A stretch of DNA of 45,588 bases from positions 1 through 45,588 of the forward strand of contig VEQH01000027.1 of assembly GCA_018883325.1 (NCBI GenBank), written 5' to 3'. Each line of letters opens with the position of its first letter. Position 1 is the first letter of the stretch. This document shows positions 32,032-38,585 of this stretch, piece after piece. Made by a program: the position numbers and the translations under genes. A model generated the notes under the pieces. That model was not told the DNA's origin, searched no databases, and saw only the letters and a program-made list of their open reading frames with translations. Source of the DNA: Flavobacteriales bacterium (lineage in GTDB: Bacteria; Bacteroidota; Bacteroidia; Flavobacteriales_D; Crocinitomicaceae).

Positions 32032-33276
32032 TTAAACATGCTTTTTCCAAATCTGAATCAATTCAACTAACGTATTAACTGCTTTTTGCATGTCTTGTAT
32101 ACTCACATATTCGTGTTTGGAATGAATCGCCATTTCACCTGTGAAGATATTTGGGCAAGGCAATCCCATAAACGACAAGCGCGAACCATCTGTTCCACCG
32201 CGAATAATGGTGCGTTTTGGTTCAACACCAGCCTTTATCATTGCTTGCTCAACATAATCCGTAACAAAAGGAACTTCTTGCAAAATCTCTTTCATATTGC
32301 GGTATTGTTCAATGATTTTGAAATCAAAACTTGTTCCCGGATATTGACTTACCACACTTTCAGTAATACGTTTTAATTCTGTTTCGTATTCTTCTAATTT
32401 AGAAGTTTGGTGGTCGCGAATGATGAATTGCAATGTTGCTTGTTCCAAACCGCCTTCGATTGCTGTTGGATGCACAAAACCTTCTCTATCGCTTGTAGTT
32501 TCAGGCGACCAACGATCTTTTGGTAAAGCAGCCACGACTTCCGAAGCTAATTTAATCGCATTAACCATTTTGTTTTTCGCATAACCCGGATGCTCACTGA
32601 TTCCATGGAAGGTAATTTTCACAGCGTCAGCAGAAAAAGTTTCGTCTTCAATGTCACCCAATTGTCCGCCGTCTAAAGTATAACCGTAATCTGCGTTCAA
32701 TTTTTTCATATCCAATTGCTCTACACCTCGTCCCACTTCTTCATCTGGAGTGAATAAAATACGCACATCACCGTGTTTTATTTCAGGATGCTGTGTCAAA
32801 TATTGAACGAAATCCATAATGATTGCAATTCCAGCTTTGTCATCTGCCCCCAACAAAGTCAAACCACTTGCTGTAATCAAATCATCTCCAATTTTTGATT
32901 TTAAATACTTGTGTTTTTCAGTCGTGATGATTTGCGTTTCATCGTCTGGAAGCACGATTGGAGTTCCGTCGTAATTTCTGTGAACGATTGGTTTCACGTT
33001 TGTACCGCTACAATCTGGCGCAGTGTCCATGTGCGAACAAAAACAAATTGTTGGCAAATTTTTATTTTCAGAATTGGAAGGAACTGTTCCAAAAACATAG
33101 CCCCATTGATCCATTTCAGCGTCTTCGATTCCAAGGTTTTTCAATTCCTCAACGAGTACTTTTGCTAAATCTTTTTGCTTCATAGAAGAAGGAAAAGATT
33201 CGGAATTGGGATCGGCAGTGGTATCGATTTGAACGTATTTTAAAAAACGCTCTTCAACGCTAAAAGAATAGGACAT
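32032..33276 (-). CDS. pepT: Tripeptide aminopeptidase PepT
   Basis: The protein has 414 residues from the ATG at 33276. The frame extends to 33312, but the -7 box on the minus strand (33301-33294) lies between, so the upstream ATG is not transcribed. M20 metallopeptidase motifs are complete: SHMDTAPD, LLGADDKAG, FTPDEEVGRG with the two catalytic glutamates, IRGGTDGSRLS, and a C-terminal SKHEYVS. PepT removes N-terminal residues from tripeptides in the cytosol. It is divergent from the toxin-antitoxin pair. Confidence 0.93.
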   Translation of the reverse strand: MSYSFSVEERFLKYVQIDTTADPNSESFPSSMKQKDLAKVLVEELKNLGIEDAEMDQWGYVFGTVPSNSENKNLPTICFCSHMDTAPDCSGTNVKPIVHRNYDGTPIVLPDDETQIITTEKHKYLKSKIGDDLITASGLTLLGADDKAGIAIIMDFVQYLTQHPEIKHGDVRILFTPDEEVGRGVEQLDMKKLNADYGYTLDGGQLGDIEDETFSADAVKITFHGISEHPGYAKNKMVNAIKLASEVVAALPKDRWSPETTSDREGFVHPTAIEGGLEQATLQFIIRDHQTSKLEEYETELKRITESVVSQYPGTSFDFKIIEQYRNMKEILQEVPFVTDYVEQAMIKAGVEPKRTIIRGGTDGSRLSFMGLPCPNIFTGEMAIHSKHEYVSIQDMQKAVNTLVELIQIWKKHV

Positions 33277-33293
33277 ACTAAATGAGTTTTTTT

Positions 33294-33301
33294 CAAATGT
33301 A
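33294..33301 (-). promoter_or_regulatory. Putative -7 box (TACATTTG) for pepT
   Basis: On the minus strand TACATTTG matches TAnnTTTG. The expected start near 33287 gives an 11-nt leader to the ATG at 33276 and decides the pepT start. Confidence 0.55.
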
Positions 33302-33383
33302 GTGAGAATCATTTAGTGAGAGAATGAATGAAGAAAAATGATTTAAAGAATAATTGAACAAATAAATTTACTAAATTCGTACT

Positions 33384-33614
33384 ATGAGTGCTAATTCACT
33401 GAAATCAAGTATAATGAAAAATGTTGCTGGTATTGAAGATGTTCAATTACTGAAGCATATTAATTCTTTATTAGTGAAAAGTAAAAAGGAAGTTCTTGTA
33501 AACATTCCATCTGAACAAGAACAAGAAATAAATCAAGCTAGAGAGCAATTTAAAGCAGGCGAATGTTCAACTCAAGAATCAATTGAAAAACGATTCTCAA
33601 GGTGGAAAAATTAA
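33384..33614 (+). CDS. Antitoxin of a ParD/RelB-like type II pair
   Basis: The protein has 76 residues. It is small, with an N-terminal helix region (SLKSSIMKNVAGIEDVQLLK, about 6-25) and a charged C-terminus (NQAREQFKAGECSTQESIEKRF) typical of antitoxins that wrap around RelE/ParE toxins. The downstream toxin starts inside its last codons (13-bp overlap). A weak -7-like TAAATTCG lies at 33372-33379. It is inferred to be the antitoxin from size, order and overlap. Confidence 0.75.
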   Translation: MSANSLKSSIMKNVAGIEDVQLLKHINSLLVKSKKEVLVNIPSEQEQEINQAREQFKAGECSTQESIEKRFSRWKN

Positions 33615-33907
33615 AAATCGTTTGGTCAGATGTTGCAAATGAGAAATTAGAGGAAATATTATTTTTCTATTTTATCAGAAACGAATCTGATACTTATTCA
33701 AAAAAGCTCTTCAAAAAATTCATGCAAGATATACGCTTGTTATCTCATGCTCCAAATATTGGAATTGCAACTAAAAGGAAAAATATCAGGGGATTGATTG
33801 TCGAAGATTTCATCGTTTATTATTAGATAATGGACAAAATCGTTTTGATACTTACAATTTGGGACTGCTCACAAAACCCGGAGATGAACAAGTATATAAT
33901 TGATTGA
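33602..33907 (+). pseudogene. RelE/ParE toxin with an in-frame TAG stop
   Basis: GTG at 33602 opens a RelE/ParE-fold toxin: EKLKIVWSDVANEKLEEILF then IRGLIVEDFIVYY. A TAG at 33824-33826 stops it at 74 residues. The same frame then continues without any frameshift for 26 codons, IMDKIVLILTIWDCSQNPEM and onward, to a TGA at 33905-33907. That continuation carries the WDCxQNP-type tail expected in full ParE proteins of about 100 residues. The TAG therefore replaces one codon, most likely Glu or Gln. The truncated form lacks the last beta-strand and is probably inactive. Confidence 0.75.
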
Positions 33908-34008
33908 AAACGATTCTCTAAATGAATAGGACAATCACAAATAAAATGTTTTTATTATTGTAGTGAGAATTCGAGAAACGATTGAAATCGTTATTGAAAT
34001 CGTGGTAA

Positions 34009-34044
34009 TTTCCTAGGTTCGGGTTTAAACCCGAACCTAGGAAA
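34009..34044. repeat. 36-bp perfect palindrome
   Basis: The two 18-bp arms are exact reverse complements with no loop. The left arm is TTTCCTAGGTTCGGGTTT (34009-34026), and the centre is GGGTTTAAACCC. It lies in the gene-poor stretch after the toxin. Two direct copies of ATTGAAATCG (33981-33990 and 33993-34002) stand just upstream. Confidence 0.9.
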
Positions 34045-34108
34045 GAAATGTATTCACCAACCATTTTAATGGTTTTCATTTTATTTTTAAAATCATAATA
34101 CACCAATC

Positions 34109-34172
34109 GAGGGAAGTTTAATGGAAATAATATTAGCGTGCTAAACGAATCGTTTCGTAAAGTCGGCTTCAA
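34109..34172 (+). repeat. Diverged direct repeat, copy A
   Basis: It starts GAGGGAA, continues GGAAATAATATTAGCGTG, CTAAACGA and CGTAAAG-TCGG, and ends TTCAA. Copy B at 34343-34412 matches in the same order with small gaps. The stretch 33908-34576 holds no credible gene, only this pair, the palindrome and the long hairpin. Confidence 0.65.
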
Positions 34173-34342
34173 TAACGCTGAATTAAATTAGCGAAATAAT
34201 TTTAAAATGCTAGAATTAAATAGCGATTTAGAAATAAATGGCGTCTTTTAGCTTTTTTCAATGAAATCAGAATGAAAAAGTATTTCAACTAATACAACAA
34301 ATTCATCAGATTAAATATTTATTTTTGTTTTGATCCTCAATT

Positions 34343-34412
34343 GAGGGAATAATTTATTGGAAATAAAATTAGCGTTTGCTAAACGACCTGTGCCGTAAAA
34401 GTCGAAATTCAA
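34343..34412 (+). repeat. Diverged direct repeat, copy B
   Basis: It starts GAGGGAATAATTTATTGG, continues AAATAAAATTAGCGTTTGC, TAAACGA and CGTAAAAGTCG, and ends TTCAA. It runs straight into the long hairpin at 34414, so repeat and hairpin may form one element. Confidence 0.65.
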
Positions 34413-34413
34413 G

Positions 34414-34479
34414 GTAAGACAGGGAAGTTAAAGCGGAACGCTCATGTTACGGCGTGGGCGTTGCTTTACTTTGTCTTAC
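34414..34479. repeat. Long imperfect hairpin (22 paired bases)
   Basis: Left-arm blocks GTAAGACA, AAGT, AAAGC and AACGC (34414-34441) pair with GCGTT, GCTTT, ACTT and TGTCTTAC (34458-34479). All six unpaired bases (GGG, T, GG) lie on the left arm, and the loop is 16 nt. It is followed by GC-rich CTTCGACTCCCTTCGG and then the next gene. Confidence 0.7.
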
Positions 34480-34576
34480 AGGGCTTCGACTCCCTTCGGT
34501 ACGAGTAATATGCAACTGTTCCACGCTTCTTTTTTTGTTTTAACTCACCGTGGGACGGGTGAATAAAACAATTTTT

Positions 34577-35494
34577 ATGTTTAATTTTTTTGGCTATCAG
34601 CAACGAGTAAATGTTTTTACTCAATTTATCTCAAAACTAAGTTTAACTACTTTATTTATTTTTTCGTTTCAAATAGCTCGCTCGCAAGATACTTTGGTGA
34701 CTTTAAAAAATGAAAAAGAAGTTGTATCAGTTATCAAACATACAATTTCAAGAGTTGTATATTCAACATATCCTATATCAGATATTAGAAAAGAAATGCT
34801 ATCTGATGAAATTGAGTACATACACTTTAAAAATGGTAAAATATTTAGATACAATCCAAAACCGATTGTAGAACAACCAATTACAAAAACAGAAAATAAA
34901 ATAATAACTACGATTATTCAGCCAGCCACAAATCAAAATAACGATTCAATCAATCCTAATTCTAAATTTGACATTATTGTTTATAAGAACGGAGATGAAA
35001 TAGCATCAAAAATAATGATGATTACTGATAATGAAGTAGTCTATAAAAAATATGATTTCTTGGATGGACCTTCCTATAGTGTAAATAAATCAACAATTTT
35101 TATGATTAAATATTCAAATGGTCAAAAGGATATTTTTTCTAAAGAAATTAATACACAAAAATCTTATTTGAATTCTAATTTTACTGAGTCAACAATACAA
35201 GGTGAAAATGATGCAATTGCCAATTATAGAACTGGAGGTGCTTTTGCAGCTGGTTTTTCCTCTTTTATTTTAACACCTTTAATTGCATTAATTCCAACAG
35301 CGATAATAACTTCCTTTGAACCAAATGATTCAAATCTAAAATATCCTAATATGGAATTATACAATACAGATCTATATTACAAAGCAGCCTATAAAAAACA
35401 AGCTATTAAAATGAGAAATAAAGCAGTATGGGCAGGATATGGATTTGGAGCATTTATTAATATTGTTGTCGGAGCTATTTTATTAACACAATAA
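34577..35494 (+). CDS. Secreted/membrane protein with a duplicated domain
   Basis: The protein has 305 residues from the ATG at 34577. The frame begins at a GTG (34550) inside a small GC-rich repeat and is less likely to start there. A signal-like segment (LSLTTLFIFSFQIARSQ) is followed by two copies of the same about 55-residue beta domain. The first is DTLVTLKNEKEVVSVIKHTI to IHFKNGKIFRYNP. The second is DIIVYKNGDEIASKIMMITD to IKYSNGQKDIF. Two hydrophobic helices lie at the C-terminal end (about 224-247 and 284-303). This architecture recurs in Bacteroidota. The function is unknown. Confidence 0.6.
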   Translation: MFNFFGYQQRVNVFTQFISKLSLTTLFIFSFQIARSQDTLVTLKNEKEVVSVIKHTISRVVYSTYPISDIRKEMLSDEIEYIHFKNGKIFRYNPKPIVEQPITKTENKIITTIIQPATNQNNDSINPNSKFDIIVYKNGDEIASKIMMITDNEVVYKKYDFLDGPSYSVNKSTIFMIKYSNGQKDIFSKEINTQKSYLNSNFTESTIQGENDAIANYRTGGAFAAGFSSFILTPLIALIPTAIITSFEPNDSNLKYPNMELYNTDLYYKAAYKKQAIKMRNKAVWAGYGFGAFINIVVGAILLTQ

Positions 35495-35506
35495 ACAATT
35501 AAAATC

Positions 35507-35806
35507 ATGAAAGAAAAAGTAATGAGTAAAACAAATTATTACAAAGCTTGTAATGAAATGGATTTTGGCACGCATGGACCTGAGTTACATGAAAATGAGG
35601 TTTATATAAGTATATATCACTATTTAGAATTTATCGGTTTGAATCCTCATAATTACGACACATTTAAATTGGGACATACGTTAACAATAATGTCAAGTAG
35701 TGATTATTTAAATTGTAAATATGCTTGCCAAAGCTTTACGATAAATAAATTCCGTTTAGAATTACTTCAAAAAAACCATCATATTTTTGATTCATATAGA
35801 AGATAA
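35507..35806 (+). CDS. Hypothetical protein
   Basis: The protein has 99 residues and I do not recognise it. It begins MKEKVMSKTNYYKACNEM and contains GPELHENEVYISIYHYLEFI and a C-terminal LLQKNHHIFDSYRR. It has no signal peptide or membrane helix. It follows the duplicated-domain gene by 12 bp on the same strand and is likely in the same transcript. The composition is AT-rich, like the rest of this accessory stretch. Confidence 0.55.
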   Translation: MKEKVMSKTNYYKACNEMDFGTHGPELHENEVYISIYHYLEFIGLNPHNYDTFKLGHTLTIMSSSDYLNCKYACQSFTINKFRLELLQKNHHIFDSYRR

Positions 35807-35956
35807 GAATTGTTTTTTGCGATAGCCCTTTTTTATCTCAAATAAAATATTTAATTTCAAACCTTAAACTTAATTTTGATTTAGGTTTTTAATTTGTATT
35901 ATAAATAATACGATTACATTTTAAAATTAAAAAAAAATAAATTTTAATTTTTTTTT

Positions 35957-36010
35957 ATGAAGAAAATAAAAATCAAATTCTATGGTTTCTCCATAGAAGT
36001 AACTTTTTAA
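35957..36010 (+). CDS. Possible 17-residue peptide ORF
   Basis: ATG at 35957 opens MKKIKIKFYGFSIEVTF and ends at TAA 36008-36010, 17 bp before the left arm of the terminator. It overlaps two hairpins: TTCTATGG/CCATAGAA (35978-35998) and GTAACTT/AAGTTAC (35999-36015). A 7-bp inverted repeat, GTATTAT/ATAATAC (35896-35911), lies upstream. It may be a leader peptide, a small protein or chance. Confidence 0.2.
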   Translation: MKKIKIKFYGFSIEVTF

Positions 36011-36020
36011 GTTACAAAAA

Positions 36021-36058
36021 AAACAAGCAGGCTGTCTCAAAAGGCAGCCTGTTTTATT
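36021..36058. terminator. Terminator between convergent genes
   Basis: CAGGCTG (36028-36034) pairs with CAGCCTG (36045-36051). Seven or more As lie before it and TTTTATTT after it, so it can work on both strands. It lies between the plus-strand gene ending at 35806 and the minus-strand gene ending at 36103. Confidence 0.75.
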
Positions 36059-36102
36059 TAAATCTGTTTTTTCTATTTAGATCTGATTTTATTCTTAACG
36101 AA

Positions 36103-36978
36103 TCACATCAAAATTGACCGTAACTCTTGCAATTCCAACACTTTTTCGGCATTGCCAATTTGTTGAAATGAGGCGATGAGGTTTGAAAACATTCGTTTCA
36201 TGATTGTGGAATTGGAGCAAGGCTCAAAAAACTCGCGTTTGTGCGAAAGCTTATTCTCGTTGAGGAAATCTTTGATTTCGTTGGTGTCGAAAATTACACC
36301 TTTTGAAAACGCATTGATGTAGAACAAAACACCAAATTCATTTTGCTCGTTGATCATAAAACTCGAACGCTTTTCATCCATGTAAGCCAACACAAAATGA
36401 TTGGGCAGATTTACACCGTAAACAGGCATGTCTAACGATTGAGCCACAACGCTGTAAATCAAACATAAACTTAGTGGATTTCCTTTTTTAGATTCGAGAA
36501 CTGTATTGATGTATGAATTAACGGGAGAATGAAAGGTTTTTGTGTCGCCGTGAAAACCATGAACACCAAAGAAAACACGGTTAAAAATTTTAATTTGCTC
36601 AAAAGCTGTTTGATTGTTATTCAGTTCTAGCCAAACATCGCGTCGAATTGCTTGAACTGCGTTTCTAACGAAATCTTCATCTAAATCGGGGTATTGATAG
36701 CGAGCAACAATCAACGCTCCTTCTAATAAATCTTTATCAGAAGAATCAGCCCAAGCTTGCACCTGGCTTTTGGTTTCTTCAAATTTTATTTCATGAATGA
36801 TTTTCTCAACTCGCGATTGAAATAACATTCCATAATAACTGCTTCCCCACGAATTTTCTAAATAAGGAATTGCTTCATTTCCAAATCGTTTGAGTTGGTC
36901 GCGCACATGTTCATAGATGTTGTCATCAGGATCATCAATCAATTGAACCAATGCTTTTATAGAAGTATTTGCAATCAT
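36103..36978 (-). CDS. SirB1/transglutaminase-like family protein
   Basis: The protein has 291 residues from the ATG at 36978 (MIANTSIKALVQLIDDPDDN). The frame extends to a TTG at 37044. However, a TACATTTG -7 box (36993-36986 on the minus strand) lies inside that extension, and homologues usually start near the IKALVQLIDDPD helix. The core (about 130-205) contains GNPLSLCLIYSVVAQSLDMP and VNLPNHFVLAY, the transglutaminase-like fold of SirB1 proteins, and the N-terminus is helical. The catalytic activity is unproven for this family. Confidence 0.7.
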   Translation of the reverse strand: MIANTSIKALVQLIDDPDDNIYEHVRDQLKRFGNEAIPYLENSWGSSYYGMLFQSRVEKIIHEIKFEETKSQVQAWADSSDKDLLEGALIVARYQYPDLDEDFVRNAVQAIRRDVWLELNNNQTAFEQIKIFNRVFFGVHGFHGDTKTFHSPVNSYINTVLESKKGNPLSLCLIYSVVAQSLDMPVYGVNLPNHFVLAYMDEKRSSFMINEQNEFGVLFYINAFSKGVIFDTNEIKDFLNENKLSHKREFFEPCSNSTIMKRMFSNLIASFQQIGNAEKVLELQELRSILM

Positions 36979-37105
36979 CACGTTACAAATGTATTTCATA
37001 GAGCTTGCGCTTTCAATCGAAATAAAATTCTTTATCAATGACAAAATGTTAATTTAACTGTAACCTTAATCTAATTCTGTCGTTTAGAAGAGTCAGGATC
37101 TAAAT

Positions 37106-37113
37106 TAACTTTG
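37106..37113 (+). promoter_or_regulatory. Putative -7 box (TAACTTTG)
   Basis: It is an exact TAnnTTTG match on the plus strand. It lies only 17 bp before a terminator stem (37131), so any transcript would be about 40 nt. It may be a chance match. Confidence 0.3.
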
Positions 37114-37130
37114 CTACAGGTTGGTTTATT

Positions 37131-37157
37131 AAAAGAGGCTTTCGGGCCTCTTTTTTG
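37131..37157. terminator. Bidirectional terminator
   Basis: AAAAGAGGC (37131-37139) pairs with GCCTCTTTT (37146-37154) around TTTCGG, with a T-run on each strand. It can end transcripts from lspA on the minus strand, and anything starting at 37106 on the plus strand. Confidence 0.8.
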
Positions 37158-37198
37158 TTGAATTAAACTTTTAGAATTAATAAGTTACCTCGTTTTAC

Positions 37199-37360
37199 TC
37201 GGAATGACCTATGAATTTGGTGGGGAATGCGAAAATGCGTAGCATTTTCGCCAACTGCTCTAACCTCTGAGTCATTCCGACTAACAGGAGGAATCTACCG
37301 AAAAGAGGTTGCATTTTCGTAACCTATTTTAACTTAACTGTCATTCCATCGGGAGGAAAT
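37199..37360. repeat. REP-like inverted repeat element, copies 2 and 3
   Basis: The gap between 37045 and 37367 has no gene. TCGGAATGAC (37199-37208) is the reverse complement of GTCATTCCGA (37271-37280). Between them is the GCGAAAATGC/GCATTTTCGC stem (37229-37251). The right part continues GGAGGAATCTAC (37287-37298). A shorter third copy, GTCATTCC then GGGAGGAAAT, lies at 37340-37360, 8 bp before the end of lspA. The arms and stem match copy 1 at 30305-30374. Confidence 0.7.
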
Positions 37361-37367
37361 TCTTTCC

Positions 37368-38027
37368 TTACACTTCTCCTTCTTTTTTCTTTGGGAAATA
37401 AGCTTTTTGGCGGAAAATAATGGTGAAAATACCGAGTGTTATACAAGCATCAGCGACATTCCAAATTGCAGGGAAAATCTGATTTCCACCAAGATAGGGA
37501 ACCCATTTTGGCCAATAGACATTGAATTGAAACATATCCACGACATTACCAAAAAGGAAACCTTTGTGTCGCACTTCTACAGGGTAGGTGAATCCGTAGT
37601 CGGTGCAATTCATCTTAACTCCAGAGCCTTGCAATTGATTGAAGCCTTCACACGGATTGAAAGGAAAAAAGAAATCATAAAACATAGAGTCGAGTAAATT
37701 ACCCGTTGCTCCAGCGAAAACGAAACCAACAGCGACTAAAAATTCCATTTTAGCACCTTTTTTTGCTTCCGTAAAAATGTAATAAGCTAAACCAATAATT
37801 GCCACTACGCGAAATAAACTCAAAGCAAGTTTATGCCACATTTCAGAACCAAAAGTTGTTCCGAATGCCATACCTTGGTTTTCGATGTAATGAAGGGCAA
37901 ACCATTCACCAAAAACAAATTTCACTTCATCCGAAGAAAAAGATGTCTTAATGTAAATTTTGACTACTTGATCGATAATCAGTAAAGCCAAAATAATAAT
38001 TCCAACGATCGTTAGCTTTTTTTTCAC
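37368..38027 (-). CDS. lspA: Lipoprotein signal peptidase (signal peptidase II)
   Basis: The protein has 219 residues with four membrane helices. It cleaves the signal peptide of prolipoproteins before the lipidated cysteine. Conserved boxes are IDQVVK (about 19-24), ENQGMAFG (about 49-56) and the GNLLDS aspartate. The VVDMFQF and IWNVADACI boxes hold the second catalytic aspartate. It is longer than E. coli LspA (164) because of insertions of the kind seen in Bacteroidota. It follows the DksA-like gene by 3 bp, as in many flavobacteria. The lipoprotein at 6596-7042 is a probable substrate. Confidence 0.95.
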   Translation of the reverse strand: MKKKLTIVGIIILALLIIDQVVKIYIKTSFSSDEVKFVFGEWFALHYIENQGMAFGTTFGSEMWHKLALSLFRVVAIIGLAYYIFTEAKKGAKMEFLVAVGFVFAGATGNLLDSMFYDFFFPFNPCEGFNQLQGSGVKMNCTDYGFTYPVEVRHKGFLFGNVVDMFQFNVYWPKWVPYLGGNQIFPAIWNVADACITLGIFTIIFRQKAYFPKKKEGEV

Positions 38028-38030
38028 TAA

Positions 38031-38411
38031 TTATTTTTGAGCGTTTTTAGCATCGATACTCATCGTTGCATGCGGTACTAAACGCAATCTTTCTTTTGGG
38101 ATTAATGTTCCGTTTACACGGCAGATACCATAGGTTTTGTTTTCGATACGCATCAAAGCAGCTTGTAAACTTTGAATAAATTTCTCTTGTCTTGCAGCCA
38201 ATTGAGCAACTTCTTCACGCGATAAAGTTTCTGAGCCATCTTCCATCATATTGAAAGTTCTGCCTGTGTCATCTGTACCGTGGTCATCGTTGTGAGAAAG
38301 TGAACCAATCAATAATGTATAATCTTCTTGAGCTTCTTTTAGTTTACTATTAATTAATACTTTGAACTCCTCAAGATCTGCGTCTGAATATCTGTTTTTT
38401 TCCTTTAACAT
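38031..38411 (-). CDS. TraR/DksA-family protein with degenerate zinc finger
   Basis: The protein has 126 residues. It has the DksA-like coiled-coil layout (about 8-85) with LSREEVAQLAARQEKFIQSL. The C-terminal YGICRVNGTLIPKERLRLVP box corresponds to the zinc-finger region, but only one cysteine of the four remains (CRVN instead of CxxC, HATM instead of CxxC). This Bacteroidota form keeps the fold without the metal. DksA-type proteins reach into the RNA polymerase secondary channel. It is co-transcribed with lspA from the promoter at 38451. Confidence 0.88.
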   Translation of the reverse strand: MLKEKNRYSDADLEEFKVLINSKLKEAQEDYTLLIGSLSHNDDHGTDDTGRTFNMMEDGSETLSREEVAQLAARQEKFIQSLQAALMRIENKTYGICRVNGTLIPKERLRLVPHATMSIDAKNAQK

Positions 38412-38450
38412 AGTCGAATTTTTATTTTTTCTCCCTTAAAATTAGAACAG

Positions 38451-38458
38451 CAAAGGTA
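38451..38458 (-). promoter_or_regulatory. Promoter for the dksA-like/lspA operon
   Basis: On the minus strand the -7 box reads TACCTTTG, an exact TAnnTTTG match. A TTG (complement of 38480-38482) stands 21 bp upstream, as expected for -33. The leader is about 33 nt. Confidence 0.7.
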
Positions 38459-38585
38459 AAATTTTTGATGAAATAGCCACAACTCGTTTAACTTTTTTAA
38501 GGAATATTAGTCTCATGTTTAAACAATTCTCTGGAGTTATTCACAATTCCCGCTTCTGCACCTGAATAATGAATATTTTCGCAGC

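Noticed and set aside
33276..33312. N-terminal extension of PepT to the ATG at 33312
   Set aside because: A -7 box lies between the two ATGs, and the extension has no family similarity.
34414..34479. Integron attC site
   Set aside because: The long fold with one-sided bulges is suggestive, but the GTTRRRY core is not seen at the expected place and no integrase is in the window.
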